A stretch of DNA of 64,000 nucleotides from Rufibacter ruber. GTDB lineage: Bacteria > Bacteroidota > Bacteroidia > Cytophagales > Hymenobacteraceae. This document shows, piece after piece, positions 17,575-25,290 of the stretch. The notes below the pieces were generated by a model, which had not been told where the DNA came from, made no database searches, and worked only from the letters and a program-made list of their open reading frames with translations. A program made the position numbers and the translations under genes. Within the stretch, counting starts at the first letter, position 1. Each line of letters starts with the position of its first letter. The stretch covers positions 1 to 64,000 of the forward strand of contig NZ_LRMM01000019.1 of the NCBI RefSeq assembly GCF_001647275.1. The letters run 5' to 3'.

Positions 17575-17595
17575 AGCCGCACAATGCGTGCGGCT
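17569..17595 (-). terminator. Rho-independent terminator of nemA
   Basis: AGCCGCAC (17575-17582) pairs with GTGCGGCT (17588-17595). On the minus strand the hairpin runs into TTTTTTCG, 38 bp beyond the nemA stop. Confidence 0.8.
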
Positions 17596-17632
17596 CTTTT
17601 CTATATATGCAGTGGTGTGGTTGTATACCAGA

Positions 17633-18751
17633 TTAAGCAACATTCACTTCGGCTAAGGTGGGGTAGTCTGTGTAGCCCTTCTCGCCGGTATTGCTGTAGA
17701 ACGTATTTGGGTCTGGTTGGTTGAGCGGGGCGTTCTGCGCGAATCTTTCCACCAGGTCTGGGTTCGCGATGAACGGTACGCCGTAAGCTACCAGATCAGC
17801 GTTTCCTTCTTCAATCACTTTGTTGCCCGTCTCCTGCGTAAAGCCGCCGTTGATGATGAGCGTGCCGTTGTAAAGCGGCCTGAAGTGCCTGGCTATCTCT
17901 TTAATGGCAAACGGCAGGTCGGCTACTTTTTTAGACGCCTCTGTCAGGTGCAGGTAGGCCAGGGTATAGTCGTTCAGGCGTTGCACAATGTACTCAAACG
18001 TGGGCGCGGTCTCCTCGTCTACCACAATGCCAAATTGCTGGTGCATAGACGGATTCAGGCGTACGCCCACGCGGCTCAGGTCAATTTCCTCTTTCACGGC
18101 GTCCAGCACCTCAAAGAGGAAGCGGGCGCGGTTTTCGGCGGAGCCGCCGTATTCATCTGTGCGCTGGTTAGAGCAGGTGCTGAAGAACTGGTGGAACAGG
18201 TAGCCGTTAGACGCGTGAATCTCTACGCCGTCAAAACCGGCTTTCACGGCGTTGGCAGCCGCTTTTTTGAAATCCTGCACAATGCCTTTGATTTCTTCAA
18301 CCGTTAATGCGCGCGGCGTCACGGTGTCTTGGAAACCCTGCGGCGTGAAGGCTTTGTCATGGGGGTTGATAGCCGACGGCGCCACCGGCAGCTCGCCGTT
18401 GTGGAAGTCTGGGTGCGACATGCGGCCCACGTGCCACAGCTGCGCATAAATCTTTCCGCCTTTGGCGTGCACGGCCTCAGTGACCAGTTTCCAGCCGGCC
18501 ACCTGCGCGTCTGTGTAAATGCCGGGCACGTTGATGTACCCAATGGCCTGCGAACTCACGGGCGCGCCCTCGGTGATGATTAACCCAGCGCTGGCGCGCT
18601 GGGCGTAGTATTCTGCTACCAGCGGAGTGGCGGCGTGTGCTTCGTTAGCAGCGCGGCTTCTGGTCATGGGGGCCATTACCAGGCGGTTTTTCAGGTCTAA
18701 AGCCCCTTTTTGCAAAGGCTGTAACAGCGGTTGGTTTGATTGAACAGTCAT
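17633..18751 (-). CDS. nemA: Old Yellow Enzyme family alkene reductase (N-ethylmaleimide reductase type)
   Basis: The 372-aa FMN-dependent TIM-barrel enzyme reduces activated C=C bonds and other electrophiles with NAD(P)H. It shows the family N-terminus (LKNRLVMAPMTRSRA), QLWHVGRMSHP, the substrate-binding EIHASNGYLFHQFF block (H-x-x-N then Tyr), TDEYGGSAENRARF and a C-terminal phosphate-binding NGGFTQETG. The gene is 29 bp downstream of a perfect 16-bp palindrome that shares its core with one upstream of the adjacent marR, so it is probably repressed by that regulator and induced by electrophiles. Confidence 0.93.
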   Translation of the reverse strand: MTVQSNQPLLQPLQKGALDLKNRLVMAPMTRSRAANEAHAATPLVAEYYAQRASAGLIITEGAPVSSQAIGYINVPGIYTDAQVAGWKLVTEAVHAKGGKIYAQLWHVGRMSHPDFHNGELPVAPSAINPHDKAFTPQGFQDTVTPRALTVEEIKGIVQDFKKAAANAVKAGFDGVEIHASNGYLFHQFFSTCSNQRTDEYGGSAENRARFLFEVLDAVKEEIDLSRVGVRLNPSMHQQFGIVVDEETAPTFEYIVQRLNDYTLAYLHLTEASKKVADLPFAIKEIARHFRPLYNGTLIINGGFTQETGNKVIEEGNADLVAYGVPFIANPDLVERFAQNAPLNQPDPNTFYSNTGEKGYTDYPTLAEVNVA

Positions 18752-18779
18752 CGTTTTATTTTTTCTTTGTTTTTACATT

Positions 18780-18795
18780 AGTTGTATATACAACT
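18780..18795. promoter_or_regulatory. Perfect palindromic operator upstream of nemA
   Basis: AGTTGTATATACAACT, a perfect 16-bp palindrome between marR (stop at 18812) and nemA (start at 18751). Its 12-bp core recurs at 19307-19318 before marR. Confidence 0.75.
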
Positions 18796-18811
18796 GTGTG
18801 GGTAAAAAATT

Positions 18812-19267
18812 TTAGCTGCGGTCTCTGATTTTGTCCATCAGTTCGCCAATCAGCGTGGCCTCCTCTGGGTTGATTTGCTTGAACCTGGCTTCCAGGCCTT
18901 GAATAATGTTGTCGGTTTCCTTCAGCAGTTCCAGGCCCTTCTCAGTGATGATGATGTCTACCTTGCGGCGGTTCTCGCTGCACTGGCAGCGGGTCACCAG
19001 CCCTTTCTCCAGCAGTTTGTCTACCAGGCGGGTAGCGTTGGAGTCACGGTCCATCATGCGCTCCTGGATCAGGCCCAGCGTGGCGGGGTTGGGGTACTGC
19101 CCGCGCAGAATACCCAGCACGTTGTTCTGCTGTGACGACAGCCCCAGGGGCTTCAGCTGGCAGCTGAGTTCCTTCAGGAGCCAGTTACCCGTAAACATCA
19201 CATTCACGATCATGCGGTGATAGGGGCTCTTAAAGGATTTCTGCTTTAACTCGTCTTCTAATCTCAT
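18812..19267 (-). CDS. MarR family transcriptional regulator
   Basis: The 151-aa product from ATG 19267 (MRLEDELKQKSFKSPYHRM) has the MarR winged-helix layout: helices up to LSSQQNNVLGILRGQYPNP, the recognition segment ERMMDRDSNATRLVDKLLEK and the wing CSENRRKVDIIITEKG. MarR proteins bind palindromes as dimers and release on binding small electrophiles or oxidation; two cysteines (CQC) in the wing region could act as a redox sensor, which is inference. It is encoded just upstream of nemA in the same direction with a matching operator before each gene, suggesting autoregulation. Confidence 0.9.
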   Translation of the reverse strand: MRLEDELKQKSFKSPYHRMIVNVMFTGNWLLKELSCQLKPLGLSSQQNNVLGILRGQYPNPATLGLIQERMMDRDSNATRLVDKLLEKGLVTRCQCSENRRKVDIIITEKGLELLKETDNIIQGLEARFKQINPEEATLIGELMDKIRDRS

Positions 19268-19306
19268 GGGCGTTCGCCGTTGTAGATGCAAATGTAAAGA
19301 TAACTA

Positions 19307-19318
19307 TTGTATATACAA
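19307..19318. promoter_or_regulatory. Palindromic operator upstream of marR
   Basis: TTGTATATACAA, identical to the core of the site at 18780-18795, 40 bp upstream of the marR start. Confidence 0.75.
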
Positions 19319-19443
19319 CAATTGTGTAGTCTTAGTTCCGCCCAAACGTAGTTTCCTTTAGGAAAGTCTTGCTCAAAACAGGCACAAGCGGCTGTAGAAG
19401 GCAAGGGTTGGGCCCCATGGGCCGAAAAAATGGGAACGCCGCT

Positions 19444-19483
19444 GCGTTTTGGGGCTGTTTTTCTGAAAACAGCCCCAAAACGC
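19444..19483. repeat. Dispersed 40-bp palindrome, copy 11 (perfect)
   Basis: GCGTTTTGGGGCTGTTTT, loop TCTG, AAAACAGCCCCAAAACGC: 18 perfect pairs. Its last base is the final base of the DsbA-family stop codon (19485-19483, minus strand). Confidence 0.97.
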
Positions 19484-20127
19484 TATTGGGCCAGCACCTG
19501 CTCCAGCGCCGGGGTCAAGTCCTCAAACTTGGCGAAGCCGCGGGTAACCAGGTAGAGTTTATCCCCATTCTGCGCCACCATTGACGGGTAGCCTTGAATG
19601 CCCCACGCCTGCACCTGCGCAAACTCCTGCTGCGCCTTGAGGCGGTACTGGTCATCAGAGAATTTGGCTTTGAATTCGTCTGCTGTCAGGCCGGCCTCCT
19701 GGGCCAGGGGTATGTAGGTTTCTACTTCGTTCAAGTCTTTGCCTTCTTTGAAATGCAGGTCCTGCACGGCTTTGGCGTACTTCACCTGCTGGTCTGGCTG
19801 CTGTTCTTTCAAGATGGCCAGGGCAATGGCGGGCGGTTCAGAGTTGGCCACGTAGGTGCCTTTGTCCAGCACGTCTTTCAGGTAGGCATCGCCCATGGTT
19901 ACGCCAGAGATTTCATTGAGCCGCGGCATGGCCTGCTTAATAAAACTGGCCATGTTGCCGATGGGCCCCACGCGGTCGCCCAGGATCATGCCGCCGCTCA
20001 GCACCTCAAAATTAAATCTATCGGCGTACGCCGAATGCAGTTTCTCTATTTGCGGCCCCATGGCAAAGCACCAGCCGCAGAGGGCGTCAGAGATATAGAA
20101 AATGGTAGGTTTATTTTGTAAAGTCAT
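19483..20127 (-). CDS. DsbA family protein (FrnE-like thioredoxin fold)
   Basis: The 214-aa product starts MTLQNKPTIFYISDALCGWC; the active-site-like C-G-W-C is at residues 17-20. The helical insertion (GGMILGDRVGPIGNMASF) and GIQGYPSMVAQNG, which carries the cis-Pro, fit the DSBA-like thioredoxin domain of FrnE-type proteins. There is no signal peptide, so it is probably cytosolic and acts on disulfides or as an isomerase. A longer frame to 20283 exists but runs through palindrome copy 12, so I chose the ATG at 20127. Confidence 0.9.
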   Translation of the reverse strand: MTLQNKPTIFYISDALCGWCFAMGPQIEKLHSAYADRFNFEVLSGGMILGDRVGPIGNMASFIKQAMPRLNEISGVTMGDAYLKDVLDKGTYVANSEPPAIALAILKEQQPDQQVKYAKAVQDLHFKEGKDLNEVETYIPLAQEAGLTADEFKAKFSDDQYRLKAQQEFAQVQAWGIQGYPSMVAQNGDKLYLVTRGFAKFEDLTPALEQVLAQ

Positions 20128-20171
20128 AAGTTCTGAGTCTTGAGTCAAGAGTTGAACGAAAGATAGGGAGA

Positions 20172-20212
20172 AGCGTTTTCGGGCTGTTTTTAGGAAAACA
20201 GGCCAGAAACAG
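20172..20212. repeat. Dispersed 40-bp palindrome, copy 12
   Basis: GCGTTTTCGGGCTGTTTT against AAAACAGGCCAGAAAC, with two mismatches. It is upstream of the DsbA-family start. Confidence 0.9.
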
Positions 20213-20760
20213 ATGGCAAAGGTAAGGTGCTTAGGTTTACTGTTTTGCCTGCTGTTGGTTTCTGGCAGTAAACCCATGGTCAAATCACGGCCCCACGGTA
20301 GGTAGTACGTGACTCGCCCTCCTACGCATTGAAGATACTCCCCTCTTGGGAGGGGTAGGGGTGGGTTTAATGCATTCCTGATTCTGTTTTACCACGTCAT
20401 CATGAGCATTTTTGAGGCGGGAGCCGAAAAGGGCTAGCGTAGCTACCGAAGGATCTAACGAAGACATGATTCCTTACTCCCACCACCGCTCCAGCCAAGC
20501 CTCTCCCTTTTTCTCTCCCTGTTGTTGTTTGTCACGTTGATCCTTGATGCTCAACCTAACCAAAAGAATCAAGAAGCCCCTGACTCGCTGCCGCTCAGAC
20601 AGGAGGGGCTTCGTTAAAAGGTACCACCACGCTGCCGTCCTCTGTTCCATAGCTTCTGTTGCCACTGCTGTTTTGAACCGTCCGTCCGTGCTCCTGCTAA
20701 GCTCCTCGGCGCCTTCGGCTTCTGCGTCGCCCGCTCCCGCAGGCACTGGTAAGAAAGTGT
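20213..20760. other. Repeat-rich intergenic region
   Basis: Contains a CTCCCCTCTTGGGAGGGGTA inverted pair (about 20338-20357) and a GTCATCATGAGC...GAAGGATCT stretch (20396-20455) resembling the outer ends of the ~95-bp repeats at 50198 and 57783. The open frames here (20285-20467, 20474-20821, 20544-20825) read through repeats and have no recognisable protein features, so I call no gene. Confidence 0.5.
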
Positions 20761-20800
20761 GCGTTTTTAGCCTGTTTTCAGGAAAACAGGCCGAAAACGC
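20761..20800. repeat. Dispersed 40-bp palindrome, copy 13
   Basis: GCGTTTTTAGCCTGTTTT, loop CAGG, AAAACAGGCCGAAAACGC with two mismatches. It lies 21 bp past the stop of the LTA-synthase-like gene. Confidence 0.95.
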
Positions 20801-20821
20801 AAAACAATTAACAATCAGCAA

Positions 20822-22807
20822 TTAATTAGGCTTAAGCCGATTCTCCAACATGCGGTTGTTGTACTGCTGAATGAAGGCTTTGAGCTGGTTCTCCATGAAA
20901 GTACGCACCTGGGGGAGTTGGTCTTTGAGGTTGTGCTTGAGGAGTTTGTCTTCCTGGTAATTGAAAAGGCCAAGGGTTTTGGTGCCGTCAAACTGTAGGA
21001 AATAAGGGCCGTCCATCCATTGGTAGCCGCCCTGGTAACTGATGGCGAAGTTGCCGGCCTGGGGCTGGAGCATGTTCTTCCCGAAGGAGAAGTACGGCTG
21101 GTCATAGCCCAGGTAGCCCAGCACGGTAGGCAGAATATCCAGCTGCTGCACCACGCGGTCCTGCTCTACGCCCCTGAAGGTTGAATCGCCGGGGGCGAAG
21201 AACAGGAGCGGCACGGCAAAGTTCCCCCAGGCAGTCTGGTATTCCGGGTAGTAGGTGTAGGTGGCCGAGTGGTCAGCGGTGATGACAAAAAGCGTGTTAT
21301 TATACCACGGTTCTTTGCTGGCTTTCTCAAAAAACTTGCGCAAGGCATGGTCGGTGTAGCCCAGGGTCTCAAAAATCTCAAACGGGCCTTTCTTGAACTT
21401 ACCTTGGTAGCGGTCGGGCAGTTTGTACGGGTGGTGCGACGAGGTGGTGAATACCGCGCTCATGAACGGCTCCTTGAACGTACTGAGTTTGCCCGCCATG
21501 AACTGCAGGAATTCCTCGTCCCAGATGCCCCACATGCCGTCAAAATCGGCGTTGTTGCCGTATTCGGTCATGCCGTAGTACTGCTCCACGCCAATCAGGT
21601 TCATGAACGCGTCAAAGCCCATAGAGCCGTTGGGTGCCCCGTGGAAGAACGAGGTGTGATACCCCTTCGCCCGAAGGGTGCGCGGCAGACTCGGTAAGTC
21701 ATTGCTCACATACTGGGTCAAGACAAACGGCTCCTGAATGCTGGGGATGCTGGTGAGCACAGAGGGCAGCGCGTCAATAGACTTCCGGCCGTTGGCGAAG
21801 GAGTTCCAGTACACTTTGCTGTGCAGCATGAGCGAGTCTATAAACGGCGTGAACCCGGTGTAGGTGCCGTTCTCCAGGTGCTTGTTGTAACTGCCCACGG
21901 CCTCCTTGCCCAGGCTTTCCCAGATAATGATGACCACGTTCTTAGGTTTGAACTGCACGCTGTCTGCCGGCTGGTGCACCGGGTTGTACAGCTGCGCCAA
22001 TTCCTGCTCAGAAAAGTACTCCATCTTCTGGTAGCTGGTCTTGTTCAGGGTCCTGATGACCGAAAACGGGGTGTTAAGCACAATGTACATTTCCTGGGGC
22101 CGCTCCACAAACTCGCCGGCGTTGCTCAGCGTGATGGGCCGGGTGCTGTGCCGGAAACCGCCGCGCATGCCGCCAATGCACAAACCCACCACAAGCACCG
22201 CCAGCACCAGGTTCCAGGGGTAATAAAACCAGGGGTTAAACCTGGCCGGTTTCTCCAGCCTAATACAGTTGTACAGCCACGCCATAAGTGCCACCAGCGC
22301 CAGCCAGAGAAGCGGGATGTACCAGAAGTCTACCAGAAAGCTAGCGGCAAACCCGCCCCAGTCCTCATTCCCGAACTCCTTGACCACGCTGCCGGTGGTG
22401 CGGCGCAGGGTAAAGCGGTAGTAGATGAAGTCAACGCAGTTGAAGGCCAGGCCCACGCTGTTGCACACCAGAAACACCCATTTTGCTACTTTCTGGTACA
22501 CCGGGTGGTGCCTGAACCTAAAGGGCAGGAGCAGGAGCACAATGAACAGCAGGTTGGTATAAATCACCGCCGCCAAATCAAACCGCAGGCCGCCCCACAT
22601 GAGGTAAAGCAGGTCTGGGAAAGACGTTTCAGTGAAGAAGCCTTGGTTGAACAGGAAAAACAGCACCCGGCAGATGCTGTACAGCAGCATGGCCACCCCC
22701 AGCGCCAGCAGCAGAAAGATATGTATGCTCTGCCGCAACTGCCACGGCCTAAAGAATTTCATCATGGGTTTCAAGACAAGTGCCGCAAAATTACGCATTT
22801 GTTTCAT
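20822..22807 (-). CDS. LTA synthase family sulfatase (membrane phosphotransferase)
   Basis: From ATG 22807 (MKQMRNFAALVLKPMMKFF) the product is 661 aa. Five hydrophobic segments occupy residues 20-230, then an extracytoplasmic sulfatase domain: NVVIIIWESLGKEAVG (metal/nucleophile region, the nucleophile expected to be Thr or Ser), GRKSIDALPSVLTSIPS, FHGAPNGSMGFDAFM, TTSSHHPYKLP and VITADHSATYTYYPEY. Relatives transfer phosphoglycerol or phosphoethanolamine from phospholipids to glycolipids or glycans; the acceptor here is unknown. The frame extends to 23119 but that part crosses two palindrome copies and is not coding. Confidence 0.9.
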   Translation of the reverse strand: MKQMRNFAALVLKPMMKFFRPWQLRQSIHIFLLLALGVAMLLYSICRVLFFLFNQGFFTETSFPDLLYLMWGGLRFDLAAVIYTNLLFIVLLLLPFRFRHHPVYQKVAKWVFLVCNSVGLAFNCVDFIYYRFTLRRTTGSVVKEFGNEDWGGFAASFLVDFWYIPLLWLALVALMAWLYNCIRLEKPARFNPWFYYPWNLVLAVLVVGLCIGGMRGGFRHSTRPITLSNAGEFVERPQEMYIVLNTPFSVIRTLNKTSYQKMEYFSEQELAQLYNPVHQPADSVQFKPKNVVIIIWESLGKEAVGSYNKHLENGTYTGFTPFIDSLMLHSKVYWNSFANGRKSIDALPSVLTSIPSIQEPFVLTQYVSNDLPSLPRTLRAKGYHTSFFHGAPNGSMGFDAFMNLIGVEQYYGMTEYGNNADFDGMWGIWDEEFLQFMAGKLSTFKEPFMSAVFTTSSHHPYKLPDRYQGKFKKGPFEIFETLGYTDHALRKFFEKASKEPWYNNTLFVITADHSATYTYYPEYQTAWGNFAVPLLFFAPGDSTFRGVEQDRVVQQLDILPTVLGYLGYDQPYFSFGKNMLQPQAGNFAISYQGGYQWMDGPYFLQFDGTKTLGLFNYQEDKLLKHNLKDQLPQVRTFMENQLKAFIQQYNNRMLENRLKPN

Positions 22808-22844
22808 GCGTGAAGGAGTGAATGGTTGAATGCGTGAGTGAAGT

Positions 22845-22883
22845 GCGTTTTTGGCCTGTTTTGGCAAAAATAGGCCGAAAACA
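22845..22883. repeat. Dispersed 40-bp palindrome, copy 14
   Basis: GCGTTTTTGGCCTGTTTT against AAAATAGGCCGAAAAC, with mismatches. It is 38 bp upstream of the LTA-synthase-like start. Confidence 0.9.
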
Positions 22884-22938
22884 GAGTGCCCAAAGAAGAC
22901 GTTTTGGATGATGAAGGTACCCTCACTATCAAGTAGAA

Positions 22939-22993
22939 GCTCTTCCGGATTTGCAATCCGGGAGCAGGTATTCAGGGGATTTGCAATCCCCGG
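22939..22993 (+). repeat. 55-bp dispersed repeat, copy A
   Basis: Begins GCTCTTCCGGATTTGCAATC and ends GGGGATTTGCAATCCCCGG; two nested palindromes. A copy on the opposite strand at 53581-53635 matches at 50 of 55 positions. Degenerate GATTTGCAAATC-like fragments continue to about 23070. Confidence 0.85.
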
Positions 22994-23093
22994 TACGTCG
23001 CCTCTGACCCGCAAAAGCGGCAGTTTGCAAATCCGGAGGTAGGGTAATCTGGGATTGTAAATTCCAAATAGCTGAGATAGGGTGGTGCTGCGT

Positions 23094-23137
23094 TCCTGTT
23101 TTCGGGCTGTTTTCCCCAAAACTGCCCGAAAACAGAA
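23094..23137. repeat. Dispersed 40-bp palindrome, copy 15
   Basis: TTCCTGTTTTCGGGCTGTTT against AAACTGCCCGAAAACAGAA. Second of three copies in the divergent spacer between the LTA-synthase-like gene and tRNA-Gly. Confidence 0.93.
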
Positions 23138-23181
23138 AAACCTGGCGGTAAAGAAGAAAAGTAGGGGAAAGGAGAGGGCTT

Positions 23182-23224
23182 GCGTTTCTGGGCTCTTTTT
23201 GGGAAATTAGCCCCAGAACAGAAA
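23182..23224. repeat. Dispersed palindrome, degenerate copy 16
   Basis: GCGTTTCTGGGCTCTTTTTG with AAATTAGCCCCAGAACAG; the outer stem still pairs, the inner does not. Confidence 0.7.
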
Positions 23225-23296
23225 AGGGGGGGTACCTGCGGCAGAAATGCGGGAATCTCTGAAAAAGAATCTTCGCCCCGTAGGGGGAAACCGTTC

Positions 23297-23304
23297 TATC
23301 TTTG
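23297..23304 (+). promoter_or_regulatory. -7 box of the tRNA-Gly promoter
   Basis: TATCTTTG matches TAnnTTTG, 19 bp before the tRNA 5' end. The -33 region is not a clear match. Confidence 0.55.
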
Positions 23305-23323
23305 TCATCATCTTTGAGCAAAA

Positions 23324-23399
23324 GCGAGAGTAGCTCAGTTGGTAGAGCATCAGCTTCCCAAGCTGAGGGCCGCGGGTTCGAATCCCGTTTCTCGCTCCA
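23324..23399 (+). tRNA. tRNA-Gly(CCC)
   Basis: Cloverleaf: acceptor GCGAGAG/TTCTCGC (one G-T pair), D arm GCTC..GAGC, anticodon stem TCAGC/GCTGA with loop TTCCCAA (anticodon CCC, reading GGG), T arm GCGGG TTCGAAT CCCGT, discriminator T and an encoded CCA at 23397-23399. The mature body without CCA ends at 23396. Confidence 0.95.
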
Positions 23400-23423
23400 T
23401 TCCCTAACCCTTATCTTGTTGGC

Positions 23424-24356
23424 ATGTGCCGTTTGCCCCTTCTTGTGAGCCGTTGGCTTGTTCCCGTATTTGCAGGTGTCTTGCTTTTGGCCGGGTGTAC
23501 CGCGCCGCGTTCAGTGATCCATTCCGGGAAGGTGACGCCGCACGGGCAGTTTAAGATAGGCGCCAACTTTGGCGGGAACGTGGCCACCGAGCCCATTAGT
23601 CAGCTCAAGGATATTACCGAGGCCGTGGTGAAAGACCTGGCTAACCGGGACTCTGTCTACTACAATGAGCAGATCAAAGCGGCCACCAAGGGCGCCATTG
23701 CCTATTCCCTGGACCCGGTGGGGCCTACTTTTGATTTTTACGTGCGGTACGGCGTGCTGCCGCGGGTTGATGTGGGCTATAAATATGCGTCTGGCGTACA
23801 CGTGCTAGATGCCATGTACCAGTTCCTGGGGCCGGTGGGCACGCCGCAGAACCCCGGGCAGGGCCGCTGGTACGGCAGCGTGGGCCTGCAGTACGCGGGC
23901 CAGAGCAATGACCTGCTGGACAAGCTCTTTCTCTCAGACCTGTTCCCCATTCTGGAGTTCACCGCCCAGCGGAAGGATCTCCTGGTGCCGCTGGTATTCA
24001 GCCGCTCCTTCGGGACAGAGGAAGAGTACGGGAACATCTCCTTCGGCCTAGCCTACAACCACACCTTTATTGAATACGGACTGCAACCCGGTAGGCTTTA
24101 CGAGAAGGTGGGCGGCGGCAAAGCCGTGCAGCTGGAAGGGCTGACCCGGAAAAACAGCTTCGGGTCTTACGGGTTGTTTGTGAACGCCAAGATTGGCGCG
24201 CGCCGCGTGTACCTGTTGCCCGCGCTGGCTGTGTACTACCAGAACTACGGCACGTATGAACTGCTGGAAGGCGAGACGCACAGTTTCTCAGGCGTAACCC
24301 TGGTGCCGTCTTTGGGGCTGCAGATTGGCCTGGGCAAAGGCAAGGTTGGTAAGTAA
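23424..24356 (+). CDS. Outer-membrane lipoprotein, probable beta-barrel
   Basis: The 310-aa product starts MCRLPLLVSRWLVPVFAG and has a lipobox LLAGC at about residues 21-25. The mature part begins TAPRSVIHSGKVTPHGQFKIG and continues with alternating hydrophobic strands (FDFYVRYGVLPRVDVGYKYA, WYGSVGLQYAG, NISFGLAYNHTFIEYGL, YLLPALAVYYQNYGTYELL) and ends LVPSLGLQIGLGKGKVGK. This fits a lipid-anchored outer-membrane barrel of unknown function. It directly follows the tRNA with 24 bp between. Confidence 0.75.
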   Translation: MCRLPLLVSRWLVPVFAGVLLLAGCTAPRSVIHSGKVTPHGQFKIGANFGGNVATEPISQLKDITEAVVKDLANRDSVYYNEQIKAATKGAIAYSLDPVGPTFDFYVRYGVLPRVDVGYKYASGVHVLDAMYQFLGPVGTPQNPGQGRWYGSVGLQYAGQSNDLLDKLFLSDLFPILEFTAQRKDLLVPLVFSRSFGTEEEYGNISFGLAYNHTFIEYGLQPGRLYEKVGGGKAVQLEGLTRKNSFGSYGLFVNAKIGARRVYLLPALAVYYQNYGTYELLEGETHSFSGVTLVPSLGLQIGLGKGKVGK

Positions 24357-24365
24357 TAAGTGTTT

Positions 24366-24408
24366 TGCGTTTCCGGGCTGTTTTTCTGAAAACAGCCCGG
24401 AAACAGAA
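24366..24408. repeat. Dispersed 40-bp palindrome, copy 17 (perfect inner stem)
   Basis: GCGTTTCCGGGCTGTTTT, loop TCTG, AAAACAGCCCGGAAAC. This copy shows a TC/GA change in both arms (compensated). It is between the convergent lipoprotein and sigma factor genes. Confidence 0.95.
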
Positions 24409-24468
24409 TATAGGTATTCTGCCAGAAGAAAAAATTGGTAGGTTCAAAAGGAAGATACTCACCACGTG

Positions 24469-25065
24469 TTACCTAAGTAGGTAGGCGTAGGCCAGCAGGA
24501 ACAGGTACACAATATCATAATTCTTGAACTTCTCACGCAGCATCTTCAGGGCTTTGTTGAGATGGTTTTCTATGTTGCTGTTGCTGGTATTCAGGGCTGC
24601 GGCAATCTCAGTGTTACTCAATCCCTCTGTGCGGCTCATGGTAAACACTTGCCTGCGCACGGGGGGCATAGAGGCGCAGGCTTCTTCAAACAACTGCATT
24701 AGTTCTTGATGCTCCAGCGCAGTCTGGGTAGTGTTCTCTGCTACCGCCCCGTAGGTGGCAAGGTACTGGCTGAAGGCCGTTTCATACACACGGTGGCGGA
24801 TCTTGTTGTAGACCAGGTTCTTGGCAACTTTGAAGAGGTATCCATCTAAGTTCTGGAAGGGGTCAAGGGCGGCCCTGCGATCCCAAATTTTCACAAACAC
24901 ATCCTGCACAATCTCCTCTGCTTCTTCGCGGCTTTGCACCAGTTTGTACGCAAAGGTGTAAAGCTTGGGAGCCAAAGCACGGTACACGCGCTCAAAGGCA
25001 GCCACATCACCAGTGGTGATAGCCTCAATATCTGCCTTGTGTCTGTCTTTGGTTTCTACCTGCAT
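24469..25065 (-). CDS. ECF RNA polymerase sigma factor
   Basis: The 198-aa protein has sigma region 2 (FAYKLVQSREEAEEIVQDVF, VKIWDRRAALDPFQNLDGYL, NLVYNKIRHR) and region 4 (MPPVRRQVFTMSRTEGLSNT then EIAAALNTSNSNIENHLNKA). It is divergent from fecR at 25291 across a 225-bp spacer. Bacteroidota sigma factors of this kind are released by FecR-type anti-sigma factors when a SusC-like receptor with an STN domain binds its glycan, so it probably drives the adjacent utilisation locus. Confidence 0.95.
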   Translation of the reverse strand: MQVETKDRHKADIEAITTGDVAAFERVYRALAPKLYTFAYKLVQSREEAEEIVQDVFVKIWDRRAALDPFQNLDGYLFKVAKNLVYNKIRHRVYETAFSQYLATYGAVAENTTQTALEHQELMQLFEEACASMPPVRRQVFTMSRTEGLSNTEIAAALNTSNSNIENHLNKALKMLREKFKNYDIVYLFLLAYAYLLR

Positions 25066-25290
25066 GGTTGCCTGTCATAGTGTAGGTGCAACGCTTCCTG
25101 TACATCCTGAGCCCCAGCCTTTTGGAAGTGACTATTTGCTGTTTAAGAAAAACATAAAATAGTACCGATAAATATAGATGGTTTTATAGAAAAAACAAAA
25201 AGTAAAGATTTTGTTAAAAATAGTTAAAGTTTGAGGTGGTGCAACAGGGGTTTCATGTGTAATGATTGAAAGCACCAATACCAGTACCCC

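Larger units (their letters stand above)
17314..17632. other. Spacer at the right edge of the AT-rich island
   Basis: AT-rich for the first 100 bp, then returning to the local composition. It holds degenerate palindrome copy 10 and the nemA terminator. No coding frame, attachment site or direct repeat matching the left edge is apparent. Confidence 0.5.

Noticed and set aside
20285-20825. Three small frames between the DsbA-family and LTA-synthase-like genes
   Set aside because: They cross dispersed repeats, lack protein features and overlap each other on both strands.
21821-22813. 330-aa plus-strand frame opposite the LTA-synthase-like gene
   Set aside because: Composition is His/Gln/Arg-rich as expected for an antisense shadow; no domain.
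22808-23119. N-terminal extension of the LTA-synthase-like protein
   Set aside because: The extra codons translate two palindrome copies and the 55-bp repeat; a membrane protein start is clear at 22807.
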